Translations under genes and position numbers: made by a program | In this document: positions 15,141 through 22,018 of the stretch, one piece after another | Layout of the letters: every line of letters begins with the position of its first letter | How positions within the stretch are numbered: the stretch's first letter is position 1 | Notes under the pieces: model-generated | Seen by the model: the letters and a program-made list of their open reading frames with translations, nothing else | Database searches by the model: none | What the model was told of the DNA's origin: nothing | IMG/VR virus record: IMGVR_UViG_3300044824_000141 | Coordinates: 1-28,374 of that record | Direction: 5' to 3' (one strand) | DNA: 28,374 bases | Source: a virus

Positions 15141-16235
15141 ATGGCCGCAACAATGGTGCTGACGCTCGCGGAATGGAACAGCATCATCACGGGTGTCAAT
15201 GCGCTCGCGGTCAACCCACCGCCCGGTTGCACGGCGCAGGGGACCATCCCGCAACTCACAGCGCCCCACCGCTGGTCGCAAGCCGACATCACGGCAGTCC
15301 AAGGCGTCTTGAAGTCGATCTGCCCCAGCAACACGTTCCCGACGCCGGCCCCAACCGAATGGAAGCAATCGACCATTGACGCCATCGGCCAGGCGATTTC
15401 CAAGGGCTGGTGCAATTGCCAACCGCCGCAGTGCAAATGCAAGAACGCGGGACCGTCCACCAGCATGTTCGTGGGCGGTTGGACAGTCGCCGGTTGCACC
15501 AGCAACACGGACATGCCTGACTGCAACCCCAACACGGGCACACTCAACAAGGCTTGCCTCCTGGGCGGCAATGCGTACCGTGCCTACAACAACTGGGCGA
15601 TCCAAGCCATCACGGCCTGTACCCTGGCCAAGATGCTGCCGCCCATGAACGCCCAACTGGCCAATTTGCAGGCGGCCATGACCGCCGCTTGTGCCGGTCA
15701 AGAGGCCCCTCTGCCTCCATGCCGCGCGGCAATGGCCGCCGTCCAACAGCAGCAGGCCGCCATTCAGTTGATCCAGAACAACATCAGCACGCTGAACCAG
15801 AAGGCAGGCGTCTACAAGGCACAAGGCGACAGCTACCGCGACCAGGCGATGGCCGCCCTCAAGGCCGTCGTCGGGCAGCCCGGGATGCAGAATACGGCAC
15901 TCCTCATACCGGGGAATGGAGCCCCGTGGCCCGATCTGGACACCAAGACCTGCTGCAACCCGAGCAATTGCATCTCCCGTTGGAGTCTGCAATACCGAAT
16001 CGCCACAAGCACAGGCATGAGCGTTTTTGGAGGATTCCCCACACCTTGGCGGGAAATCCTCTCGGGCTTCTTCTCACCGGACGGGACGCCGTACATCACG
16101 TCCGCCGGAATGTGCCCGCTGTTCGACACCCACACCTGTTGGTCCACCGACTGCTCCGTAGGCATGACGCTGCCCATTTGCCAAGGTGTCTCGACTGTTC
16201 AAGTGCAGTACGTCATCTACTATCCCATTTCGTGA
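15141..16235 (+). CDS. Cysteine-rich hypothetical protein with coiled-coil middle (364 aa)
   Basis: The ATG at 15141 has AGGAG seven bases upstream. I count about 19 cysteines, including CNCQPPQCKCK, KTCCNPSNC and CWSTDC clusters; this density is unusual for a cytoplasmic phage protein. The N-terminal third is Pro/Thr/Cys-rich. The middle, from MNAQLANLQAAMTAAC to GDSYRDQAMAALKAVV, is Gln/Ala-rich and probably helical coiled-coil. The C-terminal part is aromatic and Gly-rich (STGMSVFGGFPTPWREIL) and could be a beta-rich domain. There is no signal peptide. No family is recognised. It follows the exonuclease by nine bases and precedes two other Cys-rich proteins, so the three may form one functional unit. 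A virion or disulfide-stabilised structural role is only inference. Confidence 0.72.
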   Translation: MAATMVLTLAEWNSIITGVNALAVNPPPGCTAQGTIPQLTAPHRWSQADITAVQGVLKSICPSNTFPTPAPTEWKQSTIDAIGQAISKGWCNCQPPQCKCKNAGPSTSMFVGGWTVAGCTSNTDMPDCNPNTGTLNKACLLGGNAYRAYNNWAIQAITACTLAKMLPPMNAQLANLQAAMTAACAGQEAPLPPCRAAMAAVQQQQAAIQLIQNNISTLNQKAGVYKAQGDSYRDQAMAALKAVVGQPGMQNTALLIPGNGAPWPDLDTKTCCNPSNCISRWSLQYRIATSTGMSVFGGFPTPWREILSGFFSPDGTPYITSAGMCPLFDTHTCWSTDCSVGMTLPICQGVSTVQVQYVIYYPIS

Positions 16236-16239
16236 CGCC

Positions 16240-17025
16240 ATGATTACTTTTGCTGACGACGGCTCCTTTCAAGCCGACCCCGGCACACCCATCCCCGCCG
16301 GCTGGGTCAAGCGGGGCGACCGCTATGTGCCGACCTGGCCGGTCTGCCGCTACCGGTGTCTCTCCTACGGTGCCAGCGGCAACCTGCCGTGGTGCGCCAT
16401 ACATTGTCGTTTGCGGAAGCTGACCGGCACGATCCAGGACTGCCTGGCCTGTGAGCAGGCGGAGGCCGACGAGACGGAGGACATCCCGCAGGTCGATGAA
16501 AGCGGAAAACAGATCGGCACCGTCAGAGTCAGCAAGCGGCCGGACCGGGCGATCCCGACTGACGACAAGGGCAACCCGATCGGCGGCGTCCTCTGGACGC
16601 CCGAGCCACCGGTGATCCCGCCGCCCGTCCCGCCCCCGGCCGCACCCATCATCCCTCTGCCGCCAGCCGTTCCACGGCCGGACTTGCAAGCCATCAGCTT
16701 GACGCTGCCGCCTGCGGACCCGAAGCCGGAGCAGACCTTCAGGCGGCCTGTGTTCGAGAGTGACGGTTCCATTGTCTATCCGAAAAGCGACGGTGACTGG
16801 GAGCCACCGGGCAACATCAACGGCTATGTCCGCGATCCGCATGACCAATGGCGCTTCCGGCCGCTCTGGCTGCCGTGTTCGCTACGGGTGCAGAGCGCTT
16901 TCCTCAAAGCCAACTGCGGCTGCATCGACTTGACCATGCGCTGCAACAATCCGCAAGCGCCGCCCTTCGGCCAGCCCGTGCCCCACACCATCTGTCAAAC
17001 CTGTCCAGTGAGAAGCAAGCCATGA
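16240..17025 (+). CDS. Hypothetical protein with two cysteine-cluster modules and a proline linker (261 aa)
   Basis: The proposed start is the ATG at 16240, four bases after the previous stop; no clear ribosome site, so coupling to the upstream gene is likely. Residues about 25-80 hold module one: WPVCRYRC, LPWCAIHC and DCLACEQ. A polyproline linker follows, starting near VIPPPVPPPAAP. The C-terminal about 90 residues hold module two: GYVRDPHDQWRFRPLWLPC, NCGCIDLTMRCNNP and CQTCPVR. The next gene has a third copy. Each module ends in a CxxC pair, and the spacing allows a metal-binding or disulfide fold, but no known zinc-finger family matches by eye. The role is unknown. The stop overlaps the next gene by four bases. 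Confidence 0.75.
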   Translation: MITFADDGSFQADPGTPIPAGWVKRGDRYVPTWPVCRYRCLSYGASGNLPWCAIHCRLRKLTGTIQDCLACEQAEADETEDIPQVDESGKQIGTVRVSKRPDRAIPTDDKGNPIGGVLWTPEPPVIPPPVPPPAAPIIPLPPAVPRPDLQAISLTLPPADPKPEQTFRRPVFESDGSIVYPKSDGDWEPPGNINGYVRDPHDQWRFRPLWLPCSLRVQSAFLKANCGCIDLTMRCNNPQAPPFGQPVPHTICQTCPVRSKP

Positions 17026-17540
17026 CATGCCCTGACTGCCCTCCTGTCCCACTGGCGATGCCCGGCAGCAAACAGGTAGGGCGACCAGTCAACGTCCTCC
17101 TCAATCACGACGGGCCGCAGATCGAGATTTTCCGGTCCGTGGCATACGCGATTCCTGAAGGTGAACTGGAATGCGGGCGGCCCGTCGCCCATGACGATGG
17201 ATCGCTCGAATTCCCCTTGGGCACGCCGCCCGATCTCTACGGCTACATCCGCGACAGCGAGAACCCGCGGAGGTTCCACCCCGCGTGGCCGGAGTGCATC
17301 CACCGGATACTTGGGGTCTTCATCCACGACCGGCAGCTTCGGGTCGCGGGACAGTGCCACAACCCCGCTGCGGAGCAGTTTGGGCGTCCGGTCACGACCG
17401 ACCTGTGCCAGGGGTGCCCGGTCCGGCAACCGGCCAAGGTCTTCAAGCCCCGCCCGTCAACGGTCGAGGAGATGGTCGCCGTGATGGTGGAACGGGGCGA
17501 ACCGATCGCCACGGCACGCATCAAGGCCAAAGCCAAGTAG
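17022..17540 (+). CDS. Hypothetical protein with one cysteine-cluster module (172 aa)
   Basis: The ATG at 17022 overlaps the previous stop as ATGA. After an N-terminal TCPDCPP motif, the protein carries the module GYIRDSENPRRFHPAWPEC, GQCHNPAAEQFGRPV and CQGCPVR, which aligns with the C-terminal module of the previous protein. Shared signature: GY-V/I-RD, RF-P-W, C, C-N/H-NP-A, FG-PV, C-Q-x-CPVR. The last 50 residues are a charged tail (PRPSTVEEMVAVMVERGEPIATARIKAKAK) that may be helical. The gene is last in the rightward operon and is followed within 15 bases by a strong terminator. The pair looks like a tandem duplication that has since diverged. Function is unknown. Confidence 0.75.
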   Translation: MTCPDCPPVPLAMPGSKQVGRPVNVLLNHDGPQIEIFRSVAYAIPEGELECGRPVAHDDGSLEFPLGTPPDLYGYIRDSENPRRFHPAWPECIHRILGVFIHDRQLRVAGQCHNPAAEQFGRPVTTDLCQGCPVRQPAKVFKPRPSTVEEMVAVMVERGEPIATARIKAKAK

Positions 17541-17554
17541 CCGCGGAACAGACA

Positions 17555-17588
17555 AAAGGGCACCCAGGCGTTCGCCTGGGTGCCCTTT
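17555..17588. terminator. Perfect 16-bp-stem bidirectional terminator
   Basis: AAAGGGCACCCAGGCG pairs perfectly with CGCCTGGGTGCCCTTT across a two-base loop. A T-rich run ends the stem on the plus strand and the A-rich start serves as the T-run on the minus strand. It lies between the ends of the rightward replication operon and the leftward tail operon, so it should stop both. Confidence 0.92.
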
Positions 17589-17610
17589 CTCTGCTTCTGG
17601 ACGCCCGAAG

Positions 17611-17787
17611 TTACGGGATTGGCACCGGGCAGTCGGGGTCAGGCCCCATCGCTGCCACACGTTCTGCGCGAATGGCCTCCGCCGCAGTCCGTGCCGTGGC
17701 AAGGTCCTGCTGGACCGTTTCACGGCCCTGCGTTGGCACGAGGACCATATCGCTGTGGGTTGGTCTGGGGGAGTTGATCGCCTGCAT
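17611..17787 (-). CDS. Very small protein (58 aa), paralogue of the upstream 67-aa gene
   Basis: I read this short frame by hand: MQAINSPRPTHSDMVLVPT at the N-terminus, QQDLATARTAAEAIRAER in the middle and a Pro/Asp-rich C-terminus. It aligns with the next gene upstream: MQ-x-I, P-x-PTH-x-DM-x-L, QGR, QD-x-A-x-AR. It is last in the tail operon and 22 bp from the terminator. The ATG follows the previous stop as TAAGCCATG without a good Shine-Dalgarno site, so it is probably translated by coupling. Function unknown. Confidence 0.6.
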   Translation of the reverse strand: MQAINSPRPTHSDMVLVPTQGRETVQQDLATARTAAEAIRAERVAAMGPDPDCPVPIP

Positions 17788-17790
17788 GGC

Positions 17791-17994
17791 TTACTCCCCC
17801 GCGTAGCCACGATCCGGGCTGGGGTCATCATGGACCCACTGCGGGCCGGGATACTCGGGCTCCGTCTTCTTCGCATGGTCGCTGGCGCGGGCATCGGCGA
17901 CATCCTGGTTGACAACCGCGGGGGCACGCCCCTGGGCCGCAATCAGCGCCATGTCATCATGGGTCGGTTGAGGGTTCTTGCAGATCTCCTGCAT
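17791..17994 (-). CDS. Very small protein (67 aa), tandem paralogue
   Basis: The start reads MQEICKNPQPTHDDMALIAA and the end is rich in Pro, Asp and Gly. It is a clear paralogue of the downstream 58-aa gene, with PTH-DM and QGR conserved and identical TAAGCCATG junctions on both sides, which suggests a tandem duplication of the whole unit. It is hydrophilic, without signal or membrane segments. No family is recognised; the role is unknown. Confidence 0.65.
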   Translation of the reverse strand: MQEICKNPQPTHDDMALIAAQGRAPAVVNQDVADARASDHAKKTEPEYPGPQWVHDDPSPDRGYAGE

Positions 17995-17997
17995 GGC

Positions 17998-18186
17998 TTA
18001 CAGGCCCTTCCACTGACCGTCGTACTTGGCGGCCTTGTTGACCTCGGGGGCCTTGACTTCGGCGGAGTCCTTCAGGGCTTCGCTCAGCGCGGGCTGGCGG
18101 TCAACGTGATCGCCGGTCTCACCTTGGGCCTGAACGAGGATGGTGTCGAGTTTGCCGTTGCCGGCGGGGGCTCCGATGTTCTGCAT
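17998..18186 (-). CDS. Small hypothetical protein (62 aa)
   Basis: The start is the ATG at 18186, with AAAGG nine bases upstream; the frame continues to 18237 but lacks a good start there. The protein begins MQNIGAPAGNGKLDTILVQA and contains an acidic-basic middle (DSAEVKAPEVNKAAKY) ending GQWKGL. It shares the MQ start and general hydrophilic character with the next two genes, but I see no convincing alignment. Unknown function; it is the third small gene after the tail hub. Confidence 0.6.
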   Translation of the reverse strand: MQNIGAPAGNGKLDTILVQAQGETGDHVDRQPALSEALKDSAEVKAPEVNKAAKYDGQWKGL

Positions 18187-18259
18187 CGTAGTGAACCTTT
18201 CGCAGTAGAAACAGGATCGAACAAAACGCACACGCATGTCAACCGAACGCCGGCTGACG

Positions 18260-18442
18260 CTACTTGCCCTTCCGGCGATGGGACATCGCCATCAGGGTTT
18301 GCGCCATTGCGACCTGGCGCTTGGTCGTCGGGTCCTTGTGGGCCTCCCGCATGAACTGCGAAAGGCTCTCACCAGCCCGCTTGGCCTTGGCTTTCAAGGC
18401 CCCGGGGTGCTTGATTGCACCCTGAATCCATTTCTCGGCCAT
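18260..18442 (-). CDS. Small basic protein (60 aa), WIQGAIKHPGAL type
   Basis: The ATG at 18442 has a strong AGGAGG nine bases upstream. The protein begins MAEKWIQGAIKHPGALKAK and is rich in Lys and Arg to the end (SHRRKGK). Short proteins starting with this W-IQ-x-A-I-KHPGAL pattern recur next to structural genes in tailed-phage genomes, from memory; their function is not established. The charge suggests nucleic-acid or capsid contact. It lies between the tail hub and three other small proteins. Confidence 0.7.
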   Translation of the reverse strand: MAEKWIQGAIKHPGALKAKAKRAGESLSQFMREAHKDPTTKRQVAMAQTLMAMSHRRKGK

Positions 18443-18462
18443 TGGCTTGACCCTCCTGATTG

Positions 18463-21400
18463 TTAAGGTGATTGCAAGAAAGCCGTCCCTGCACCCAGTT
18501 TTTGGCCGGTGGTGTCGTACTTGAAGTCGAAACGCGCACCAGTCGTCGCATCATCCGTGAGAATCAACGTGCCGACATCCGATCGGCCGTCAATCATCAG
18601 CGTCGTGCCCCCATCGGGTCCATCCGTCAGCACGAACACCTCGCTCAATCCATCGGACCACGTAGTCGTCGAATCAGCAGGCGTGCTGTCCATGACGCGC
18701 GCACGCGCCAAGTCCAGCTTCAAGACGCCCGGCTCATTGTCGGACGGCGGCGCGATGTTGAACACGTCCGCCAGGTATCCCATCCGATTGTCGCCAGCGA
18801 CAGAGGAGACGATCTGCGTTTTGTCCAGATCAATCACCACCGGCACCGGGTCTTTTGCGACGGTCATCGGCTCGGAATCACGTAGCGGATAGGTTCGCAT
18901 GTTAAGGACAGGGCGACTGCTCGCAGCTATCCCTCCAAACGCCGGCGCAAGCGGAAGCGCCTGCGCCGCAAATCCCACGTCCGTTGGCGTTCGGTCGCCC
19001 CAATCCGCGGGGCCAGTGAACACCACGTTCGGACCACCCACAAAGATCACGGATGGCGGATGATAGCCTTCCAAAGTCCGCGAGCCAGGTGCCAAAGAGA
19101 TCGGCCCAAGCTGCATCACATTGATCGTGACGTTGCCGGCAGGCAAACCGACCGGGTTGAAGCCAACCATCCCGAGCGTCCCGACCATCCCGACCGGAAG
19201 TTGTCCCGTCGCGCTGCCGCCGATCCCGCCGCCGCCTGCATTGCCGCTGTCGATGTCCGACTGCGGCGGCCAGGTGGTGGTTTGCGGCAAGTCCGCGGGC
19301 CAGTAAAAGACATCCGGCACTAATGTCCCGGCCCTTACGGGGGTCGCGCACTCGAAGTCGATGCAGTTGTCGGCCGAGTTGTAAGCCGCCTTCGTGACGA
19401 CCATCTTGACCGGCTCCGTAGCCACGTAGCCCGTCGCTTCGAGTGTCACGCAATCGAACGCTTCCAGCGCCAGCTTGTGCAGGTAAGTACGGAACTTCAC
19501 CTGCTTCCAGGCACTCGACAAGCGGATCAACCAGAAGGTCGCCATTTTGAGGATGATGTCCGGCTGATTGAAAATGTACCACTCGTAGTCGCGTTCCCAG
19601 AGCCCGTAGCGTGCGACATTGTGACGCAAGACCATGTACTGCGTCGAGCCTGCCTGCTCCGAAGAATACTCGTAGCCCGGCACGTTCGTCCATCGCCAAC
19701 GGACGTTCATCTTCGTGATGATGTCCTCGGTCCGCACCGCCAAGTCCACCGCCATGCCGTGGTCGGCGTCAATGTCGCTCACCGTGAGCGTGTCCACCGC
19801 AGCCGGCTCTTCCGGCAGGTAGTTCAAGTAGACCACGTTGTCTTCCAACCAGAACGCACAGCGCGCCTGGAAGCAAATCTCCTTGAGTACCGCCACCACG
19901 TTCTTCCGCGAGAGGAGCGGGAAGTTGGCGGGGAACGGAGCCAGCTTCGTGCGCACGTAGTTGAAGCTGGCCGTGTCGCACGTCAGGGTCGAGTAGTTGG
20001 CGATAATGTACTCCAGGATGTCCACGATGTTCGGGCCGACCGTTGACTGGAAGGTCACGTACAGTTCGTCCGACCAGCCTTGCACCCAGTCGCCCTTGGC
20101 GTTGATGAACCACACCTGGCTCAACTTCTGGTTCAACGTGACCGTCGTGGCCGTGACGCTGCCGAAAGTCTGTGTCTGGACCGTGTACAGGTCATCCGGC
20201 ACCAGCGTCAGTCGCCGCACGCCGTCCACAGTCTGGAAGGCTTTGACCGCCAAAATCGTCCCGGGCGTAATGGACGCGATATACGTCACCGAAGTCGTCG
20301 TGTAAAGTTCGACCTTCGAGCCGGCGTCCGCCCAGAACTGCTGCATGACGATGTTGCCCGGGGCGGAGATGCTCGACGCGGGCCGCGGAATCAGCCAGCC
20401 ATACGTCCGCAGTTCACACGGGTTGAAAATGTCATTCGACGTGCCGCAGGGCACGGGCGCACGGTAATCGAAAGCCTGCGCGTTGTTCTGGAGCGGCGGC
20501 GTGCAAAACGGGAGCATTGCCTGCTGATACCGTTGGTCCGTCAAATTGTTGGCGATGATCGCCTCGACCTGGGCCTCCAATTGCGGGTTGATGCTGGCGC
20601 TGACGTAGAACGCCTGGCCCTCGAAGTGGCCGTAGAACAAGCCGCCGTTGATGTTGATGGTCAGGGGCGTATTCTGCGGGAAGTCCTCGCCGCCGAGAAT
20701 CTGGATCGGATTGGCACCCGTGCCCTGGAGGTTCGCGTTGTGAATCTGGAGCGCCAGCCGCTCACGGGCACACAACTCCTGCTTCGTGATCTGCGCAATC
20801 TGGGAGGCAATCTGCGCGTTAAGCTGGTTGCCGGCGGCCAAGTATTCCTTGATCTTTGCCTGGCCCAGCGGAGTCGCCATCGCGCCCACTTGCCAGCAAC
20901 TCGCCACTTGATACAGGAAACCGACATGAATCTGCTCAAGGGCCAACTGTTGCAGTTTCTTGTGGTCCGAATTCGTGCCGTTCTCGTAGAGCGGCGATTC
21001 GTACTCCAAGCCGGCCAGGATGCCTGCGCCCGTGAGGGTCGTGCCCTGGATAGCCATATTGATCTTGAGCGCCGGGTAATCGTAGGCCAGCCCGAACACC
21101 ATCGGCCACGCCTTCCCTACCAAGTCGGCGGGAATGTAGGGGAATTGCCCCTCTTCGACCGAGAACCCGATCTCCTTGTCCTCGATCTGCGAAATGGCGT
21201 CGAACTTGACCGTGCAGTCCCGCTCGTTCCAACTGGCCGGCGTGTTAATCAACCCCGCGAACACCAGGAACTTGTCCGTCAAGGCCAAGCCCGTGAACCA
21301 CTGGTAAATCCGCACCGGACGCTTGTGGATGTCATACCGGTCGAAGATCGCCTTGATCGAGCCGTCCGTGTCGTCGAGCGTGACGGAGATTTGTTGCGAC

Positions 21401-21609
21401 GGGGCATTCTGCATCGTCACGTCGATGGCTTCGTCCAGGTCGCCTAGCGCCACGATCTTGCCGGGGATCGCCGGTGGCCCGGCGATGTCCTTGTCGGCAT
21501 AGGACGCCGTGACCGCTCCATCATGCCAGTCGATCTCGATGATCGAGACCGGTTCGTTGCCCAGCCTGGCCGCCAGCTTCGTCAGCCCGTTTTCAGAAAT
21601 GGCACGCAT
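18463..21609 (-). CDS. Large tail hub / baseplate-type protein (1048 aa)
   Basis: The start is an ATG at 21609 (MRAISENGLTKLAARLG). The N-terminal about 170 residues have the look of siphophage tail hub proteins: SIIEIDWHDGAVTASYADKD, IVALGDLDEAIDV, QQISVTLDDTDGSIKAIFD, RYDIHKRPVRIYQWF and LVGKAWPMVFG. The middle is long and contains helical, Gln/Ala-rich parts. A glycine-rich linker (NAGGGGIGGSATG) precedes the C-terminal about 230 residues, which read as beta-rich repeats. Such proteins sit at the tail tip, close the tube and bind the tape measure and fibres. The gene follows the two smaller tail proteins in transcription order, after the spike and fibre genes. Exact orthology to lambda J or T4 gp27 is not shown by the sequence. 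Confidence 0.75.
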   Translation of the reverse strand: MRAISENGLTKLAARLGNEPVSIIEIDWHDGAVTASYADKDIAGPPAIPGKIVALGDLDEAIDVTMQNAPSQQISVTLDDTDGSIKAIFDRYDIHKRPVRIYQWFTGLALTDKFLVFAGLINTPASWNERDCTVKFDAISQIEDKEIGFSVEEGQFPYIPADLVGKAWPMVFGLAYDYPALKINMAIQGTTLTGAGILAGLEYESPLYENGTNSDHKKLQQLALEQIHVGFLYQVASCWQVGAMATPLGQAKIKEYLAAGNQLNAQIASQIAQITKQELCARERLALQIHNANLQGTGANPIQILGGEDFPQNTPLTININGGLFYGHFEGQAFYVSASINPQLEAQVEAIIANNLTDQRYQQAMLPFCTPPLQNNAQAFDYRAPVPCGTSNDIFNPCELRTYGWLIPRPASSISAPGNIVMQQFWADAGSKVELYTTTSVTYIASITPGTILAVKAFQTVDGVRRLTLVPDDLYTVQTQTFGSVTATTVTLNQKLSQVWFINAKGDWVQGWSDELYVTFQSTVGPNIVDILEYIIANYSTLTCDTASFNYVRTKLAPFPANFPLLSRKNVVAVLKEICFQARCAFWLEDNVVYLNYLPEEPAAVDTLTVSDIDADHGMAVDLAVRTEDIITKMNVRWRWTNVPGYEYSSEQAGSTQYMVLRHNVARYGLWERDYEWYIFNQPDIILKMATFWLIRLSSAWKQVKFRTYLHKLALEAFDCVTLEATGYVATEPVKMVVTKAAYNSADNCIDFECATPVRAGTLVPDVFYWPADLPQTTTWPPQSDIDSGNAGGGGIGGSATGQLPVGMVGTLGMVGFNPVGLPAGNVTINVMQLGPISLAPGSRTLEGYHPPSVIFVGGPNVVFTGPADWGDRTPTDVGFAAQALPLAPAFGGIAASSRPVLNMRTYPLRDSEPMTVAKDPVPVVIDLDKTQIVSSVAGDNRMGYLADVFNIAPPSDNEPGVLKLDLARARVMDSTPADSTTTWSDGLSEVFVLTDGPDGGTTLMIDGRSDVGTLILTDDATTGARFDFKYDTTGQKLGAGTAFLQSP

Positions 21610-22016
21610 TACTGTTCCACTCCCTCGAACTCGATGTCGATGGCTTGCAACTCGCCGCGAGGCATCGGGGCAATCGCCGGCTGGGCCGCGTTCGGCGTAT
21701 CGAACTCGAACGGGTTGCTGGTGAAGTTACCCACCCAAACCCGGCCGTTGTGGTCCGTCACGAACACCTTCGAGGCGAAGTAGGCGAAAATGAACGCCCG
21801 CAATTCCAGGCCCTTGTTGCGGCTCAGGAGGAAGGTCCACTTCAACTTGTGCCGGCCGTTCCGGCTCTTGACGTAGGTGTAGCGCGTGCCGTCCATCGCC
21901 AGCTTCCGAGAGACCGTATCCAGCAGATTCTCTTGGTCACTGAATTGCGGGCTCGGCAGCGTCGTCAGCGTTTGCAGAGCCGGGTATGGCGCAGAGAGTT
22001 GAAACATGCCGCGCAC
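21609..22016 (-). CDS. Small tail-tip protein paralogous to the end of the 499-aa protein
   Basis: 135 aa (GTG at 22016; the ATG at 22007, MFQLSAPYP, is equally possible). The C-terminal 90 residues resemble the last 90 of the upstream 499-aa protein: VSRK/VSRE, a Trp/Leu-rich strand, then LWTGVITNP versus VWVGNFTSNPF and finally LEFEG versus IEFEG. This shared fold suggests a distal tail or receptor-binding domain that exists both alone and fused. The gene overlaps the start of the hub gene by one base. Virion function is inferred from its place among tail genes. Confidence 0.68.
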   Translation of the reverse strand: MRGMFQLSAPYPALQTLTTLPSPQFSDQENLLDTVSRKLAMDGTRYTYVKSRNGRHKLKWTFLLSRNKGLELRAFIFAYFASKVFVTDHNGRVWVGNFTSNPFEFDTPNAAQPAIAPMPRGELQAIDIEFEGVEQ

Positions 22017-22018
22017 CC

